Source: [Erwinia] mediterraneensis
GTDB taxonomy: Bacteria; Pseudomonadota; Gammaproteobacteria; Enterobacterales; Enterobacteriaceae
Assembly (NCBI RefSeq): GCF_900604315.1
Contig: NZ_LR026978.1
Coordinates: forward strand, 945,063 to 1,009,062
Length of the DNA stretch: 64,000 nt
Reading direction: 5' to 3'
The notes under the pieces were generated by a model. The model worked only from the letters and a program-made list of their open reading frames with translations. It was not told where the DNA came from and did no database searches. Positions within the stretch are counted from its first letter, which is position 1. Each line of letters starts with the position of its first letter. Below, one piece after another: positions 52,129 through 62,324 of the stretch. The translations under genes and the position numbers were made by a program.

Positions 52129-52527
52129 ATGGCCGATACTCAGCAAAGCCAGGGCCCGGGCAAAGGGGTCATAAACATTGGTCAGCGTGTATTAACTACG
52201 CTGGTCAAAATGGTTGAGACACGCGTGCGTCTGGCCGTAGTTGAACTGGAAGAGGAAAAAGCCAATCTGATTCAGATGCTGATTATGATTGGCCTGACTA
52301 TGCTTTTTACCGCGTTTGGCCTGATGAGCCTGATGGTTCTGATTATCTGGGCTGTGGATGCGCAATATCGCCTGATGGCGATTGGTATCACTACCGTGGT
52401 GCTGTTTATTCTGGCGCTTATATTCGGGCTCTGGACATTGAAAAAATCGCGCCAGTCCACGCTGTTACACCATACGCGCAAAGAGCTGGCGACCGATCGT
52501 CAGCTGATGGAGGATCATCATTCATGA
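52129..52527 (+). CDS. yqjE: Phage holin/DUF1469-family membrane protein YqjE
   Basis: The 132-residue protein (E. coli YqjE 134) has two central membrane spans (about 46-72 and 80-102) between charged ends. It belongs to the actinobacterial holin X/DUF1469 family; physiological role unknown. It sits two bases after yqjD and its stop overlaps the yqjK start by four bases (ATGA), so the set is one transcript. Confidence 0.92.
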   Translation: MADTQQSQGPGKGVINIGQRVLTTLVKMVETRVRLAVVELEEEKANLIQMLIMIGLTMLFTAFGLMSLMVLIIWAVDAQYRLMAIGITTVVLFILALIFGLWTLKKSRQSTLLHHTRKELATDRQLMEDHHS

Positions 52528-52811
52528 CCCGACTGGAGCGTGAAGCGCGGAAACATGAGCTGCTGAATCAGGTACAGCAGCAGCGTCTGGATATGAGCGC
52601 AGCTAAACGCGACTGGTTACTGGGCACGGCGCAGTACGATCGTGGCTGGTTGACCCTGGTGAGCATGCGCCGTTATTTTGCCATTGGCAGCAGCGCCCTT
52701 GCTATCTGGTCGGTACGCAACCCTAACTTTCTGCTGCGTTGGGCGAAAAGGGGTCTTGGCCTCTGGAGTACCTGGCGGCTGGTGAAGGCCTCCCTCCCCT
52801 CCAGACATTGA
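52524..52811 (+). CDS. yqjK: YqjK-like protein
   Basis: The 95-residue basic protein (E. coli YqjK 99) has the YqjK-like order: N-terminal REARKHELLNQVQQQRLDMS, then a middle segment YDRGWLTLVSMRRYFAIG and a weak C-terminal hydrophobic stretch. Function unknown. It is the last gene of the group and is followed by a terminator. Confidence 0.88.
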   Translation: MTRLEREARKHELLNQVQQQRLDMSAAKRDWLLGTAQYDRGWLTLVSMRRYFAIGSSALAIWSVRNPNFLLRWAKRGLGLWSTWRLVKASLPSRH

Positions 52812-52825
52812 TTTCCGCTGATGAG

Positions 52826-52853
52826 AAGCCGGTTTATTTGACCCGGCTTTTTA
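52826..52853 (+). terminator. Terminator of yqjC-D-E-K
   Basis: AAGCCGG and CCGGCTT stem with a ten-base loop followed by TTTATTTT, 15 bases after yqjK. Confidence 0.85.
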
Positions 52854-53019
52854 TTTTCAAATTTTCTGAAAAACTTCGACAGTTAATCTTACTTACAACC
52901 TTTTCCTGTCGCGACTATCATCGCCAGTTATCGACCCATTGAACGGCTAACACGCCATTTGACGGGAAACAGCGACAGCGGGCGCGAGCGCCATACAGAG
53001 GTAAAGGTTGGAGATCATG

Positions 53020-53433
53020 ATGAAAAAATTCGAAGATACAGGGTTGCTGCTGGCACGTCTTTTAATGCCGTTGCTGTTTATCAGCGCCGGCTGGGGCAAG
53101 ATCAGCGGTTACAGTGGTGTGCAGCAATATATGGAAGCGATGGGCGTACCGGGCTTTTTACTGCCGCTGGTGATCCTGCTTGAGCTTGGCGGCGGTCTGG
53201 CTATTCTGTTCGGTTTTCTGACCCGCTTTACCGCTCTGTTTACGGCAGCTTTTACCGTGCTGACCGCTTTTCTGTTCCACAGCAACTTTGCTGAGGGTGC
53301 CAACGAATTGATGTTTATGAAGAACCTCTCTATTGCCGGCGGCTTTCTGGTGCTGGGCCTGGTGGGACCGGGAGCCTGGAGTATCGATCGTCTGCTGCGT
53401 AAGAAATTCCTGGCGGCCAGCGTAGCACGTTAA
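53020..53433 (+). CDS. yqjF: DoxX-family inner-membrane protein YqjF
   Basis: The 137-residue protein has four hydrophobic spans and matches E. coli YqjF (130): MKKFEDTGLLLARLLMP, SAGWGKISGYSGVQQYMEAMG and HSNFAEGANELMFMKNLSIAGG. DoxX proteins are linked to redox and electrophile stress; yqjF with yqjG responds to 2,4-dinitrotoluene through YhaJ in E. coli biosensor work, and a YhaJ-type gene is 7 kb downstream here. I take the ATG at 53020, six bases after GGAG; another ATG one codon before is closer. Confidence 0.91.
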   Translation: MKKFEDTGLLLARLLMPLLFISAGWGKISGYSGVQQYMEAMGVPGFLLPLVILLELGGGLAILFGFLTRFTALFTAAFTVLTAFLFHSNFAEGANELMFMKNLSIAGGFLVLGLVGPGAWSIDRLLRKKFLAASVAR

Positions 53434-53525
53434 GCGCAGGGTGCGATGTGCCACCCAGCGTGCAGCACAATCAGCGATATACTCATCAGGGCGAGGATTT
53501 CCTCGCCTCATTTTCTGGAGGCCCC

Positions 53526-54512
53526 ATGGGACAATTAATTGACGGTGTCTGGCATGACACCTGGTATGACACCACATCCACGGGTGGCCGCTTTAAACGC
53601 TCGGAATCAGCCTGGCGTAACTGGATTACCCCTGATGGCAGTGCGGGCCCCAGCGGACAAGCCGGTTTTGCCGCAGAGCGCGATCGCTATCATCTTTATG
53701 TTTCGCTGGCATGTCCCTGGGCGCACCGCACGCTGCTGATGCGTCAGTTGAAAGGTCTGGAGGAGATAATCCCGGTATCGGTGGTGCATCCGCTGATGCT
53801 GGAAAATGGCTGGACCTTTGACGACAGCTTCCCCGCCGCAACCGGTGACAGCCTTTATCAGAATGAATTTCTGTATCAGCTTTATCTGCATGCCGATGAG
53901 CACTACAGCGGGCGCGTTACTGTTCCGGTGCTGTGGGATAAAAAGCAGAATACCATCGTCAGTAATGAGTCAGCGGACATTATGCGCATGTTTAACAGCG
54001 CTTTCGACGCGCTGGGCGCAAAAGCGGGGGATTATTATCCGCTGGCGCTGCGTGAAAATATCGATGAGCTGAACAGCTGGATTTACGACACGGTGAATAA
54101 CGGCGTATATAAAGCGGGATTTGCCACGTCGCAGGCGGCTTACGATGAAGCGGTCACCGCCCTGTTCCGCTCTCTGTCACGTCTGGAGCAGATTCTGGGT
54201 CAGCACCGTTATCTGACTGGTGCTCAACTGACGGAAGCGGACTTACGTCTCTGGACCACGCTGGTGCGTTTTGATCCGGTCTATGTCACTCATTTTAAAT
54301 GCGACCGCCATCGTATCAGCAACTATCTGAACCTGAACGGGTTCCTGCGGGATATTTATCAGATGCCAGGCATCGCCGACACCGTGAATCTGGCGCACAT
54401 CCGCCACCACTATTATTGCAGTCATAAGACCATTAACCCGCATGGCGTGATCTCCACCGGACCCGCCTTTGACTGGGATGAGCCTCATGGCCGTGATGAG
54501 CGTTTTCGTTGA
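53526..54512 (+). CDS. yqjG: Xi-class glutathione transferase, glutathionyl-hydroquinone reductase
   Basis: The 328-residue enzyme has the same length as E. coli YqjG. The catalytic Cys63 is in LACPWAHRTLL. The N-terminal thioredoxin-like domain and helical C-domain with NNGVYKAGFAT and LTEADLRLWTTLVRFD (pieces) are family-specific. It removes glutathione from glutathionyl-hydroquinones. TGGAGG lies before the ATG at 53526; an upstream frame of 26 codons is rejected. It is 92 bases after yqjF, probably in the same transcript. Confidence 0.95.
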   Translation: MGQLIDGVWHDTWYDTTSTGGRFKRSESAWRNWITPDGSAGPSGQAGFAAERDRYHLYVSLACPWAHRTLLMRQLKGLEEIIPVSVVHPLMLENGWTFDDSFPAATGDSLYQNEFLYQLYLHADEHYSGRVTVPVLWDKKQNTIVSNESADIMRMFNSAFDALGAKAGDYYPLALRENIDELNSWIYDTVNNGVYKAGFATSQAAYDEAVTALFRSLSRLEQILGQHRYLTGAQLTEADLRLWTTLVRFDPVYVTHFKCDRHRISNYLNLNGFLRDIYQMPGIADTVNLAHIRHHYYCSHKTINPHGVISTGPAFDWDEPHGRDERFR

Positions 54513-54630
54513 AACGGCGTCAGCTTTGCGCTGAATTACGTTGAAGCTGACCGTTAAGCCGCGTTCTTTCCATAGACAGCGTCGTGGACAGTCATTCATC
54601 TTGTTTTTCGTTTCAGCCGCTGAGCAAAGC

Positions 54631-54666
54631 AAAACGCCCCGTACAGATTTTACTGTACAGGGCGTT
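54631..54666 (-). terminator. rnpB-distal terminator (repeat unit 1)
   Basis: On the minus strand CGCCCTGTACAG pairs with CTGTACGGGGCG (one G-T or mismatch pair) around TAAAAT and is followed by TTTTGCTTT. Confidence 0.85.
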
Positions 54667-54763
54667 GAATGAGTTGAAGCTGACCGTTAAGCCGCGTTCT
54701 TTCCATAGACAGCGTCGTGGACAGTCATTCATCTTGCTTTTCATTCCAGCCGCTGAGCAAAGC

Positions 54764-54799
54764 AAAACGCCCCGTACAGATTTTACTGTACAGGGCGTT
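54764..54799 (-). terminator. rnpB terminator (repeat unit 2)
   Basis: Same hairpin and T-run as unit 1, exactly 133 bases closer to rnpB. Confidence 0.85.
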
Positions 54800-54896
54800 G
54801 AATGAGTTGAAGCTGACCGTTAAGCCGCGTTCTTTCCATAGACAGCGTCGTGGACAGTCATTCATCTTGTTTTTCATTCCAGCCGCTGAGCAAAGC

Positions 54897-54932
54897 AAAA
54901 CGCCCCGTACAGATTTTACTGTACAGGGCGTT
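54897..54932 (-). terminator. rnpB-proximal terminator (repeat unit 3)
   Basis: The first terminator met by transcription, six bases after the RNase P RNA 3' end. Transcripts that pass it meet two more identical ones. Confidence 0.88.
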
Positions 54933-54937
54933 GAATG

Positions 54938-55316
<379 letters not shown>

Positions 55317-55349
55317 GGCGCAGGATGATAGGGCATTCAGCGTCTTTTG

Positions 55350-56213
55350 TCACTCTTCTTGCTGATCAAGAGCAAAACGATAGAGAGCATTTTTCTTCAC
55401 GCCGTGGATTTCCGCGGTCAGGGCTGCCGCTTTTTTTAACGGCAGCTCTTTCTGCAGCAGTGCCAGCGTACGCAGCGCCTCGGGGGGCAACGCTTCTTCG
55501 TCTGCCTTATGCCCCTCGACAATCAGCACCATCTCCCCTTTGCGCCGGTTTTCATCTTCCTTTACCCACGCCAGCAGTTCAGCCACAGGCGCGCCCTGAA
55601 TCGACTCCCAGGTTTTGGTGATTTCACGCGCCAGCACCACATAGCGCTCGCTGCCCAGCTCGCTCACCATATCCTGCAGGCTATCGAGCAGACGATGAGT
55701 GGATTCATAAAAAATCAGCGTCCGCGGCTCGCTGGCGAGGGCACGCAGCGTATCGCAACGCGCTTTGCTTTTGGCAGGAAGAAACCCCTCGTAACAAAAG
55801 CGATCGGAAGGCAAGCCAGCGGCGCTTAAGGCAGCAATGGCGGCGCAGGCACCTGGCAACGGCACCACACGCACGCCCGCTTCCCGGCAGCGGCGTACCA
55901 GATGGTAACCCGGATCGTTAATGAGCGGCGTGCCAGCATCGGAGACCAGCGCAACGCTCTGCCCTTCCTGTAATCGGGTTAACAGTTGCTCTGCCTTTTG
56001 CTGCTCATTGTGATCGTGAAGTGCGAAGAGTCGCGCATTGATGGCGAAATGTTGTAGCAACAGTCCGGTATGACGTGTATCTTCCGCAGCCACCAGATCG
56101 ACGCTCGAGAGCACCGTCAGGGCCCGCTGGGTAATATCCCCCAGGTTACCGATCGGCGTGGGTACGATATAGAGCGTGCTGGCAGAAATCTCTGCCCGAT
56201 CGAGTTGTTTCAT
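55350..56213 (-). CDS. rsmI: 16S rRNA 2'-O-ribose C1402 methyltransferase
   Basis: The 287-residue protein (E. coli RsmI 286) is a tetrapyrrole-methylase-fold SAM enzyme: [47 protein letters not shown] and [19 protein letters not shown], with the C-terminal GEMVLIVEG. It methylates C1402 of 16S rRNA. It diverges from lpoA; the ATGs are only 62 bases apart, so promoters overlap. It ends 33 bases from the rnpB 5' end, so it may read into rnpB. Confidence 0.95.
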   Translation of the reverse strand: MKQLDRAEISASTLYIVPTPIGNLGDITQRALTVLSSVDLVAAEDTRHTGLLLQHFAINARLFALHDHNEQQKAEQLLTRLQEGQSVALVSDAGTPLINDPGYHLVRRCREAGVRVVPLPGACAAIAALSAAGLPSDRFCYEGFLPAKSKARCDTLRALASEPRTLIFYESTHRLLDSLQDMVSELGSERYVVLAREITKTWESIQGAPVAELLAWVKEDENRRKGEMVLIVEGHKADEEALPPEALRTLALLQKELPLKKAAALTAEIHGVKKNALYRFALDQQEE

Positions 56214-56275
56214 TGTTTCATCCGCATTGCCGATTTAATATTGAGCATCTTGAAAAAAACATCACTGGATACAGT

Positions 56276-58300
56276 ATGCTTCCTTCAAAAATTGTTCGTC
56301 ATAAAGCAGGACGTTTTGTACCTGTTCTTCTCGCCGGGCTGATTTTAGCCGCCTGTACCAGTCAGGAACCACAAACTTCAACGGTGAACATTCAGGGGCC
56401 AGCTACCGGCTCGTCCGATTACTATCTGCAGCAGGTGCAGCAAAGCAGCGATGATAGCAAGACCGACTGGCAATTACTTGCTATCCGCGCCCTGATGAAA
56501 GAAGGAAAGTATCCTCAGGCCAGCCAGCAGCTAAGTCTGCTGCCACAAAAACTCTCCGCCACGCAGCAGCAGGAGCGCCAGTTGCTGGACGCCCAGCTAC
56601 GTCTCAGTAATCAGGATCGCAACGGCGCTCAGCAACTGCTGAGTCAGCTTGACGCCAGCGCTCTGTCGAAAGATCAACAGGCGCGTTACTACGCCCTGCA
56701 GATTGCTGCGCTGCAGGGACAGCCCTCGCTGCCGCTGTTGCGTGCCTATATCGCGCAGGAACCCCTGCTGCAGGGCGATGAGCATCAGCAAAATATTGAT
56801 GCCACCTGGCAGACGCTGCTGCAGATGCCGCAGGAGCAGGCGAACAATCTGGTGATCAACGCGGATGAGAATACGCTGCAGGGCTGGCTTGACCTGTTAA
56901 ATGTCTGGCGCGCCAGCAGCCACGATGCTGAGATGCTGAAAAGCGCCATCAAAGAATGGCAGACGCGCTATCCGCAGAATCCCGCCGCGAAAACTCTGCC
57001 GACACCACTCAGCCAGATGCAGAACTTTACCCAGGCGTCCACCAGTACTATTGCCCTGTTGCTGCCCCTTAACGGTCAGGCGCAGGTGTTTTCCAACGCC
57101 ATTCAGCAGGGCTTCAACGATGCGAAAAATGGCGTGCTGAGCGCGCCGCCGCCTTCTGCCGCGCCGGCAGAAACGGGCGAGCCTGCGGCGGATCAGCCCG
57201 CGGCCATCCCGGGAGAAGCCAATACGGTAGTGAGTCCGGCCGCTGCAGCCATTACGCCGCCTGACCAGCCCGCCACGCAACCGGCAATGGCAGATAGCGC
57301 CTCCGCCGCCCCGGCTGACAACACAGCGCAGGTCAAAGTCTACGACACCAGCGCGCAGTCAATTCAGCAGGTTATGCAACAGGCACAGCAGGATGGCGCT
57401 ACTCTGGTGGTTGGCCCGCTGTTAAAAAGCAGCGTGGAGCAGGTCGCGAACAGCCAGACAACGCTGAACGTGCTGGCGCTCAACGAGCCGGAACAGATCC
57501 AGAACCATCCGAATCTTTGTTATTTTGCGCTTTCTCCTGAAGACGAAGCGCGTGATGCCGCGCACCATATCTGGGAGCAGGGCAAACGGCAGCCGCTGCT
57601 GCTGGTGCCGCGCAGTGCGCTGGGAGACCGCGTCAGCAAAGCCTTTGCCCGTGAGTGGCAGACCCTGGGCGGCGCGGATGTGCTGCAGCAGCAGTTTGGC
57701 TCGGAAGCGGAGCTGAAACAGGGTATCAACAGCGGTGCCGGCATTGCACTGAGCGGCACGCCGCTGTCAGTAGCGCCGCCAGCGGCGCAAAGCATTAGCA
57801 TTGCGGGCCTGAGTATTCCGGCGCCGCAGGAGCGCGCGCCGGCGGAGGCCACCAGCGGTGGCGCTGTGGATGCGGTGTATATCGTATCCACGCAGGATGA
57901 ACTGCAGTTGATTAAACCGATGATCGCTATGCGCACCGGCAGCCGTAGTAACATTGCGCTGTATGCCAGCTCGCGTAGCTTCAAGGCGGGCGCGGGCCCT
58001 GATTTCCGTCTGGAGATGGAAGGCCTGCAGTTCAGCGATATCCCTCTGCTGTCTGGCGCTAATCCGGCGCTGATGCAGCAGGCGGCACGGTCGTTTAACA
58101 ATGACTATTCGCTGGTGCGTCTCTATGCCATGGGGATGGACGCCTGGATCCTGGCCAACAATTTCAACCAGATGCGCCAGATGCCGGGCTTTGCGATTGA
58201 TGGCAATACCGGCAAGCTGAGCGCCAGTCAGGACTGCGTGATCAACAGGAAGTTGACATGGAACCAGTATCGTCAGGGACAGATCGTTCAGGTTCCCTGA
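56276..58300 (+). CDS. lpoA: Outer-membrane lipoprotein activator of PBP1a
   Basis: The 674-residue precursor (E. coli LpoA 678) has a lipobox LILAAC with Cys27. The N-terminal TPR-like helical domain (about 30-250) is followed by a periplasmic-binding-fold domain beginning [22 protein letters not shown] Pro/Ala-rich insert of ~60 residues lies at about 310-370. It reaches through the periplasm to stimulate PBP1a. I start at the ATG at 56276 ([13 protein letters not shown]); 21 codons upstream are spurious. Its last 43 bases overlap yraN. Confidence 0.94.
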   Translation: MLPSKIVRHKAGRFVPVLLAGLILAACTSQEPQTSTVNIQGPATGSSDYYLQQVQQSSDDSKTDWQLLAIRALMKEGKYPQASQQLSLLPQKLSATQQQERQLLDAQLRLSNQDRNGAQQLLSQLDASALSKDQQARYYALQIAALQGQPSLPLLRAYIAQEPLLQGDEHQQNIDATWQTLLQMPQEQANNLVINADENTLQGWLDLLNVWRASSHDAEMLKSAIKEWQTRYPQNPAAKTLPTPLSQMQNFTQASTSTIALLLPLNGQAQVFSNAIQQGFNDAKNGVLSAPPPSAAPAETGEPAADQPAAIPGEANTVVSPAAAAITPPDQPATQPAMADSASAAPADNTAQVKVYDTSAQSIQQVMQQAQQDGATLVVGPLLKSSVEQVANSQTTLNVLALNEPEQIQNHPNLCYFALSPEDEARDAAHHIWEQGKRQPLLLVPRSALGDRVSKAFAREWQTLGGADVLQQQFGSEAELKQGINSGAGIALSGTPLSVAPPAAQSISIAGLSIPAPQERAPAEATSGGAVDAVYIVSTQDELQLIKPMIAMRTGSRSNIALYASSRSFKAGAGPDFRLEMEGLQFSDIPLLSGANPALMQQAARSFNNDYSLVRLYAMGMDAWILANNFNQMRQMPGFAIDGNTGKLSASQDCVINRKLTWNQYRQGQIVQVP

Positions 58301-58653
58301 TCGCCCGTCGCATCGGTGCTGAACAGGAACGGCGGGCCCGTGGTTATCTGGAGCGGGCGGGCCTGAGATGGGTAGCCAGTAACGTGCGCTTTCGGGGTGG
58401 TGAGATTGACCTTATCATGCGCGACGCCGATTGCTGGGTTTTTGTGGAGGTGCGTTACCGCCGCGATGCGCGCTTTGGCGGCGCGCTCGCCAGCATCACG
58501 CGCCAGAAGCAACAAAAGTTACTGCGCACCGCTGCGCTCTGGCTGGCGGCGCGTGGAACAAGTTTCGATACGGTGAATTGCCGTTTTGACATCATCGCCA
58601 TCACCGGTGCCCAACTGGAGTGGTTACCCGATGCCTTTAATGCTGACGTTTAA
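58258..58653 (+). CDS. yraN: UPF0102 nuclease-fold protein YraN
   Basis: The 131-residue protein equals E. coli YraN in length. It has a PD-(D/E)xK-type fold with [11 protein letters not shown] and [10 protein letters not shown] carrying the acidic residues, and a conserved NCRFDIIAI segment. The family is often linked to Holliday-junction or DNA processing but is not proven. It overlaps the lpoA end by 43 bases in another frame, giving coupled expression in lpoA-yraN-diaA-dolP. Confidence 0.92.
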   Translation: MEPVSSGTDRSGSLIARRIGAEQERRARGYLERAGLRWVASNVRFRGGEIDLIMRDADCWVFVEVRYRRDARFGGALASITRQKQQKLLRTAALWLAARGTSFDTVNCRFDIIAITGAQLEWLPDAFNADV

Positions 58654-58667
58654 AACCAGGTGGTAGT

Positions 58668-59255
58668 GTGCAGGACAGAATCAAAGCATGGTTTACAGAG
58701 AGTATTCAGACGCAGATTGCGGCAGCAGAAGCGTTGCCCGATGCCATTTCTCGCGCCGCAATGACGCTGGTGCAATCGCTGCTGAATGGCAACAAAATCC
58801 TCAGCTGCGGTAACGGCGCATCCGCCGCCAACGCGCAGCATTTCGCTGCCAGCATGATTAACCGCTTCGAGACGGAGCGACCCAGTCTGCCTGCGCTGTC
58901 GCTCAGCGCGGATAACGTGATGCTGACAGCCATCAGCAACGATCGTCTGCATGATGAAATTTACGCCAAGCAGGTACGTGCGCTGGGACAGGCGGGCGAC
59001 GTGCTGCTGGCGATTTCTACCCGCGGCAATACGCGCGATATCGTTAAGGCAGTTGAAGCTGCCGTGACGCGCGATATGACCATCGTTGCCCTCACTGGCC
59101 ATGACGGCGGCGAGCTTGCCGGTTTGTTAGGCCCCCATGATGTGGAGATTAGGATCCCGTCGCACCGCAGCGCGCGCATTCACGAGATGCATATGCTGAC
59201 GCTGAATTGCCTGTGCGATTTGATCGATAACACCTTATTTCCTCACCAGGAATAA
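58668..59255 (+). CDS. diaA: DnaA initiator-associating protein DiaA
   Basis: The 195-residue SIS-domain protein (E. coli DiaA 196) begins [24 protein letters not shown] at a GTG codon (58668), as in E. coli. The SIS loop [23 protein letters not shown] and [11 protein letters not shown] are intact (shown in pieces). DiaA tetramers bind DnaA and time replication initiation. It follows yraN by 14 bases. Confidence 0.95.
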   Translation: MQDRIKAWFTESIQTQIAAAEALPDAISRAAMTLVQSLLNGNKILSCGNGASAANAQHFAASMINRFETERPSLPALSLSADNVMLTAISNDRLHDEIYAKQVRALGQAGDVLLAISTRGNTRDIVKAVEAAVTRDMTIVALTGHDGGELAGLLGPHDVEIRIPSHRSARIHEMHMLTLNCLCDLIDNTLFPHQE

Positions 59256-59271
59256 AACTGAAGGAGCATAA

Positions 59272-59844
59272 ATGAAAGCATTGAATGCTGTAGCCTGTCT
59301 GCTGGCTGTACTGATGTTACAGGGCTGTGCCGCTGTGGTTGTGGGCAGTGCCGCTGTCGCCACCAAAAGCGCCACCGATCCCCGTACGGTGGGCACCCAG
59401 GTGGATGATGGCACCCTGGAACTGCGCGTCTCGAACGCTCTGGCGAAAGATGAACAGATCAAAAATGAGGCGCGGATTATCGCAACGGCGTATCAGGGCA
59501 AAGTGCTGCTGACGGGTCAGGCTCCGTCTAACGACGTTGCCAGCCGGGCCAGACAGATCGCGGCTGGCGTAGAGGGTGCCAACGAAATTTATAACGAAGT
59601 GCGTATCGGGCCGAAAGTGACCCTGGGCACCTCCTCGTCAGATACCTGGATTACCACCAAAATCCGCTCCCAGCTGCTGGGCAGCGATCAGGTCAAATCC
59701 TCTAACGTGAAGGTGACGACGGAAAATGGCGAGGTGTTTCTGTTAGGCCTGGTGACACAACAGGAAGCGCAGGCCGCTGCTGATATCGCCAGCCGGGTAA
59801 GCGGCGTCAAACACGTCACGACTGCCTTTACCATTCTGCAATAA
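59272..59844 (+). CDS. dolP: Outer-membrane lipoprotein DolP (YraP), two BON domains
   Basis: The 190-residue lipoprotein (E. coli DolP 191) has lipobox LQGC (Cys19) and two BON domains at about 45-112 and 122-190. The phospholipid-binding residues of BON2 lie around ITTKIRSQLLGSDQVKSSNVK. It supports outer-membrane integrity and BamA folding at the division site and is under sigma-E in E. coli. It follows diaA by 16 bases and is closed by a strong terminator. Confidence 0.95.
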   Translation: MKALNAVACLLAVLMLQGCAAVVVGSAAVATKSATDPRTVGTQVDDGTLELRVSNALAKDEQIKNEARIIATAYQGKVLLTGQAPSNDVASRARQIAAGVEGANEIYNEVRIGPKVTLGTSSSDTWITTKIRSQLLGSDQVKSSNVKVTTENGEVFLLGLVTQQEAQAAADIASRVSGVKHVTTAFTILQ

Positions 59845-59851
59845 CACGCCG

Positions 59852-59876
59852 GGGCGGCGCTAAGCCGCCCTTTTTA
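59852..59876 (+). terminator. Terminator of lpoA-yraN-diaA-dolP
   Basis: GGGCGGC, GCTAA, GCCGCCC and five T. The T-run overlaps the stop codon of the convergent pirin gene. Confidence 0.9.
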
Positions 59877-60578
59877 TACCGGAATATCCACCACCAGTGC
59901 ACGCAGCGGCGTTTTTGCCGTGAGCTGTATCTGCTGTTCATCCTGCAAAAATGCGCCATCCCCGCAGCCCAGCATTCTCTGCTGCTTGCTGCTGGTCAAC
60001 ACCTCAAGCGATCCATGGATCGATTGCAGATAAGCGCGTGGGCCTTTGATATCCAGCATAGTGATTTCACCCGGCGTCAGTCTGAGGTGATGAATCCAGA
60101 CCTGCTGACGCAGTTGCAGACTCCCCTGCGCGCCATCCGGTGAAGCAAGCAACAAGCTGCCTGGCTTATCGGGCAGGGCAATTTTCTGCACCTGCGGATT
60201 TTCCTGCGTCGGGCAGGCGGCCAGCCACAGCTGCATGCGGGTCAGCGCGCGCATTTTACTGAGATTGAATTCGCTGTAACTGACGTTCTGACGGGTAGAC
60301 AGCAACACTGACTCCCCTTCGCGGGCCGTTACATAGTTGCCTTCGCTGTCACGATACTCCGCTTCGCCCTGCAGGATGAGATTCAGGACATCGACATTGG
60401 GATAGGTACGCGGTTGCAACGAGGCGCCCGGTGCCAGCACCTCCTGATTGAGGACGCGTAGCGAGGCATAACCCAGTAAGTGAGGATCGAAATAGTGGCC
60501 AAAAGAGAAGCTGTAGCGCGCCTGCAGCCAGCCAAAATCGGCCTGACCACACGCTTCTGCGCTGCGCGTCATAATCAT
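59874..60578 (-). CDS. yhaK: Pirin-like bicupin YhaK
   Basis: The 234-residue protein (E. coli YhaK 233) is a bicupin: N-cupin around GHYFDPHLLGYASLRVLNQE and LQPRTYPNVDVLNLILQGEAEYRDSEGN (pieces); C-cupin around RAYLQSIHGSLEVL. YhaK responds to oxidative stress and is under YhaJ in E. coli. GGAGGT lies seven bases before the ATG at 60578; a second Met two codons in is also possible. It diverges from the LysR gene by 132 bases, which suggests direct regulation. Confidence 0.93.
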   Translation of the reverse strand: MIMTRSAEACGQADFGWLQARYSFSFGHYFDPHLLGYASLRVLNQEVLAPGASLQPRTYPNVDVLNLILQGEAEYRDSEGNYVTAREGESVLLSTRQNVSYSEFNLSKMRALTRMQLWLAACPTQENPQVQKIALPDKPGSLLLASPDGAQGSLQLRQQVWIHHLRLTPGEITMLDIKGPRAYLQSIHGSLEVLTSSKQQRMLGCGDGAFLQDEQQIQLTAKTPLRALVVDIPV

Positions 60579-60710
60579 TATCTTACCTCCGGACCGCTGA
60601 CGGCTTACTTCAGCCGCAAGCTGATTATGGGTAATGGTAAAGAGCTGGACGCCGGATTGTTAGCCAGTTAATCTGCCTGGCATGTTCAAATTTCCTGAAA
60701 GAGAAATCGC

Positions 60711-61610
60711 ATGGCTAAAGAGCGCGCCCTGACCCTGGAAGCCTTACGTGTAATGGACGCTATCGATCGTCGTGGCAGCTTTGCTGCGGCGGCGGATGAG
60801 CTGGGACGTGTTCCTTCCGCGCTCAGCTATACAATGCAAAAACTGGAAGAGGAGCTGGACGTTGTTTTGTTCGATCGTTCCGGTCATCGGACTAAGTTTA
60901 CTAACGTCGGGCGTATGCTGCTGGAGCGTGGTCGCGTGTTGCTGGAGGCGGCGGATAAACTCACTACCGATGCCGAAGCGCTGGCGCGTGGCTGGGAAAC
61001 CCATTTAACCATTGTCACCGAAGCGCTGGTACCCGCCCGGCAGCTGTTTCCTCTGGTAGATAAGCTGGCGGAGAAAGCCAGTACGCAGATCTCGCTGATG
61101 ACCGAGGTGCTGGCAGGTGCCTGGGAGCGGCTGGAGCAAGGCCGGGCCGATATTGTGATCGCACCGGATATGCATTTTCGCGCCTCTACAGAGATTAATA
61201 GCCGCAAGCTGTACACCATGATGAGCGTCTATGTAGCCAGCCCGGATCACCCTATTCATAACGAGCCGGAACCGCTGTCGGAAGTGACGCGCGTGAAGTA
61301 CCGGGGCATCGCCGTTGCCGATACGGCGCGTGAACGCCCGGTGTTGACGGTTCAGCTGCTGGACAAACAGCAGCGTCTGACGGTGAGTTCGATGGAGGAT
61401 AAACGCCGGGCGCTGCTGGCGGGTCTGGGTGTCGCCACCATGCCCTATCCGATGGTGGAAAAAGATATCGCTGAAGGCCGCTTACGAGTGGTCAGCGCCG
61501 AGTATACGCGCGAAGTGGATATTATTATGGCCTGGCGCCGGGACAGCATGGGCGAAGCCAAAGCCTGGTGCCTGCGGGAAATCCCGCGTTTACTGAGTAA
61601 ACGCGGCTGA
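60711..61610 (+). CDS. yhaJ: LysR-family regulator YhaJ
   Basis: The 299-residue regulator (E. coli YhaJ 298) has an N-terminal helix-turn-helix with AIDRRGSFAAAADELGRVPSALSYTMQKLEE in pieces, and a C-terminal ligand domain. YhaJ activates yqjF and yhaK in response to quinone-like and nitroaromatic breakdown products. It diverges from yhaK. Both presumed targets, yhaK and yqjF, are within 8 kb. Its downstream side is the repeat-rich region, with no clear terminator. Confidence 0.92.
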   Translation: MAKERALTLEALRVMDAIDRRGSFAAAADELGRVPSALSYTMQKLEEELDVVLFDRSGHRTKFTNVGRMLLERGRVLLEAADKLTTDAEALARGWETHLTIVTEALVPARQLFPLVDKLAEKASTQISLMTEVLAGAWERLEQGRADIVIAPDMHFRASTEINSRKLYTMMSVYVASPDHPIHNEPEPLSEVTRVKYRGIAVADTARERPVLTVQLLDKQQRLTVSSMEDKRRALLAGLGVATMPYPMVEKDIAEGRLRVVSAEYTREVDIIMAWRRDSMGEAKAWCLREIPRLLSKRG

Positions 61611-61740
61611 CCCCGGGAACGAAACGCGGCATCAGCCACGGACGACCGACAAGGGATCGCCTCAGGCCCCCGCCGCACCGCCAGAAATGGTTCCTGCAAC
61701 AGCGCCACATCTGAAGGACAGGCTGGGTAGCTGGACTGTT

Positions 61741-62121
61741 CCGTGCGGCCTTCCCCCTCACCCTGACCCTCTCCCGGAGGGAGAGGGGAATAGACCGTGC
61801 GGTCTTCCCCCTCGCTCTGACCCTCTCCCGGGGGGAGAGGGAACTGTCCCGTGCGGTCTTCCCCCCTCGCCCTGACCCTCTCCCGGAGGGAGTGGGAACT
61901 GTACCGTGCGGCCTTCCCCCCTCGCCCTGACCCTCTCCCGGGAGAGAGGGAACTGTCCCGTGCGGTCTTCCCCCCTCGCCCTGACCCTCTCCCGGAGGGA
62001 GAGGGGAATAGACCGTGCGGTCTTCCCCCTCGCTCTGACCCTCTCCCGGGGGAGAGGGAACTGTCCCGTGCGGTCTTCCCCCTCGCCCTGACCCTCTCCC
62101 GGGGGGAGAGGGAACTGTACA
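61741..62121 (+). repeat. Cluster of seven ~54-bp tandem repeats
   Basis: Seven units of 53-56 bases each contain TTCCCCCTCGCCCTGACC, CTCTCCCGGAGGGAGAGG-type inverted repeat, GAACTGT and CCGTGCGG. The hairpin GACCCTCTCCC/GGGAGAGG lies in every unit. Units 1-2 and 5-6 share a variant (GGGGAATAGACC), which implies block duplication. Translations of such repeats give the well-known spurious PHPDPLPEGEG and ALTLSRRERE peptides. Confidence 0.85.
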
Positions 62122-62230
62122 TGTCTGTGCACAGTGTTAGTGCGCGGAACTGCTGTTTTCTCTTTTTCCCGTTCTCCCACTTCCGGACTGGCACGATTTT
62201 CCCCCTCTCCATTATTCCAGACTTGCACTG

Positions 62231-62271
62231 TTTCCCCCTCTCCCTTTGGGAGAGGGCCGGGGTGAGGGGAA
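62231..62271 (-). repeat. Isolated copy of the hairpin repeat, reversed
   Basis: CCCTCTCCCTTTGGGAGAGG followed by GCCGGGGTGAGGGG is the same hairpin family as the clusters, but inverted in its flank and single. Confidence 0.6.
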
Positions 62272-62324
62272 CAAACGCACTGATTCAGCGCATTAACAGC
62301 CTTTCAGACCACACCACATGCAAA

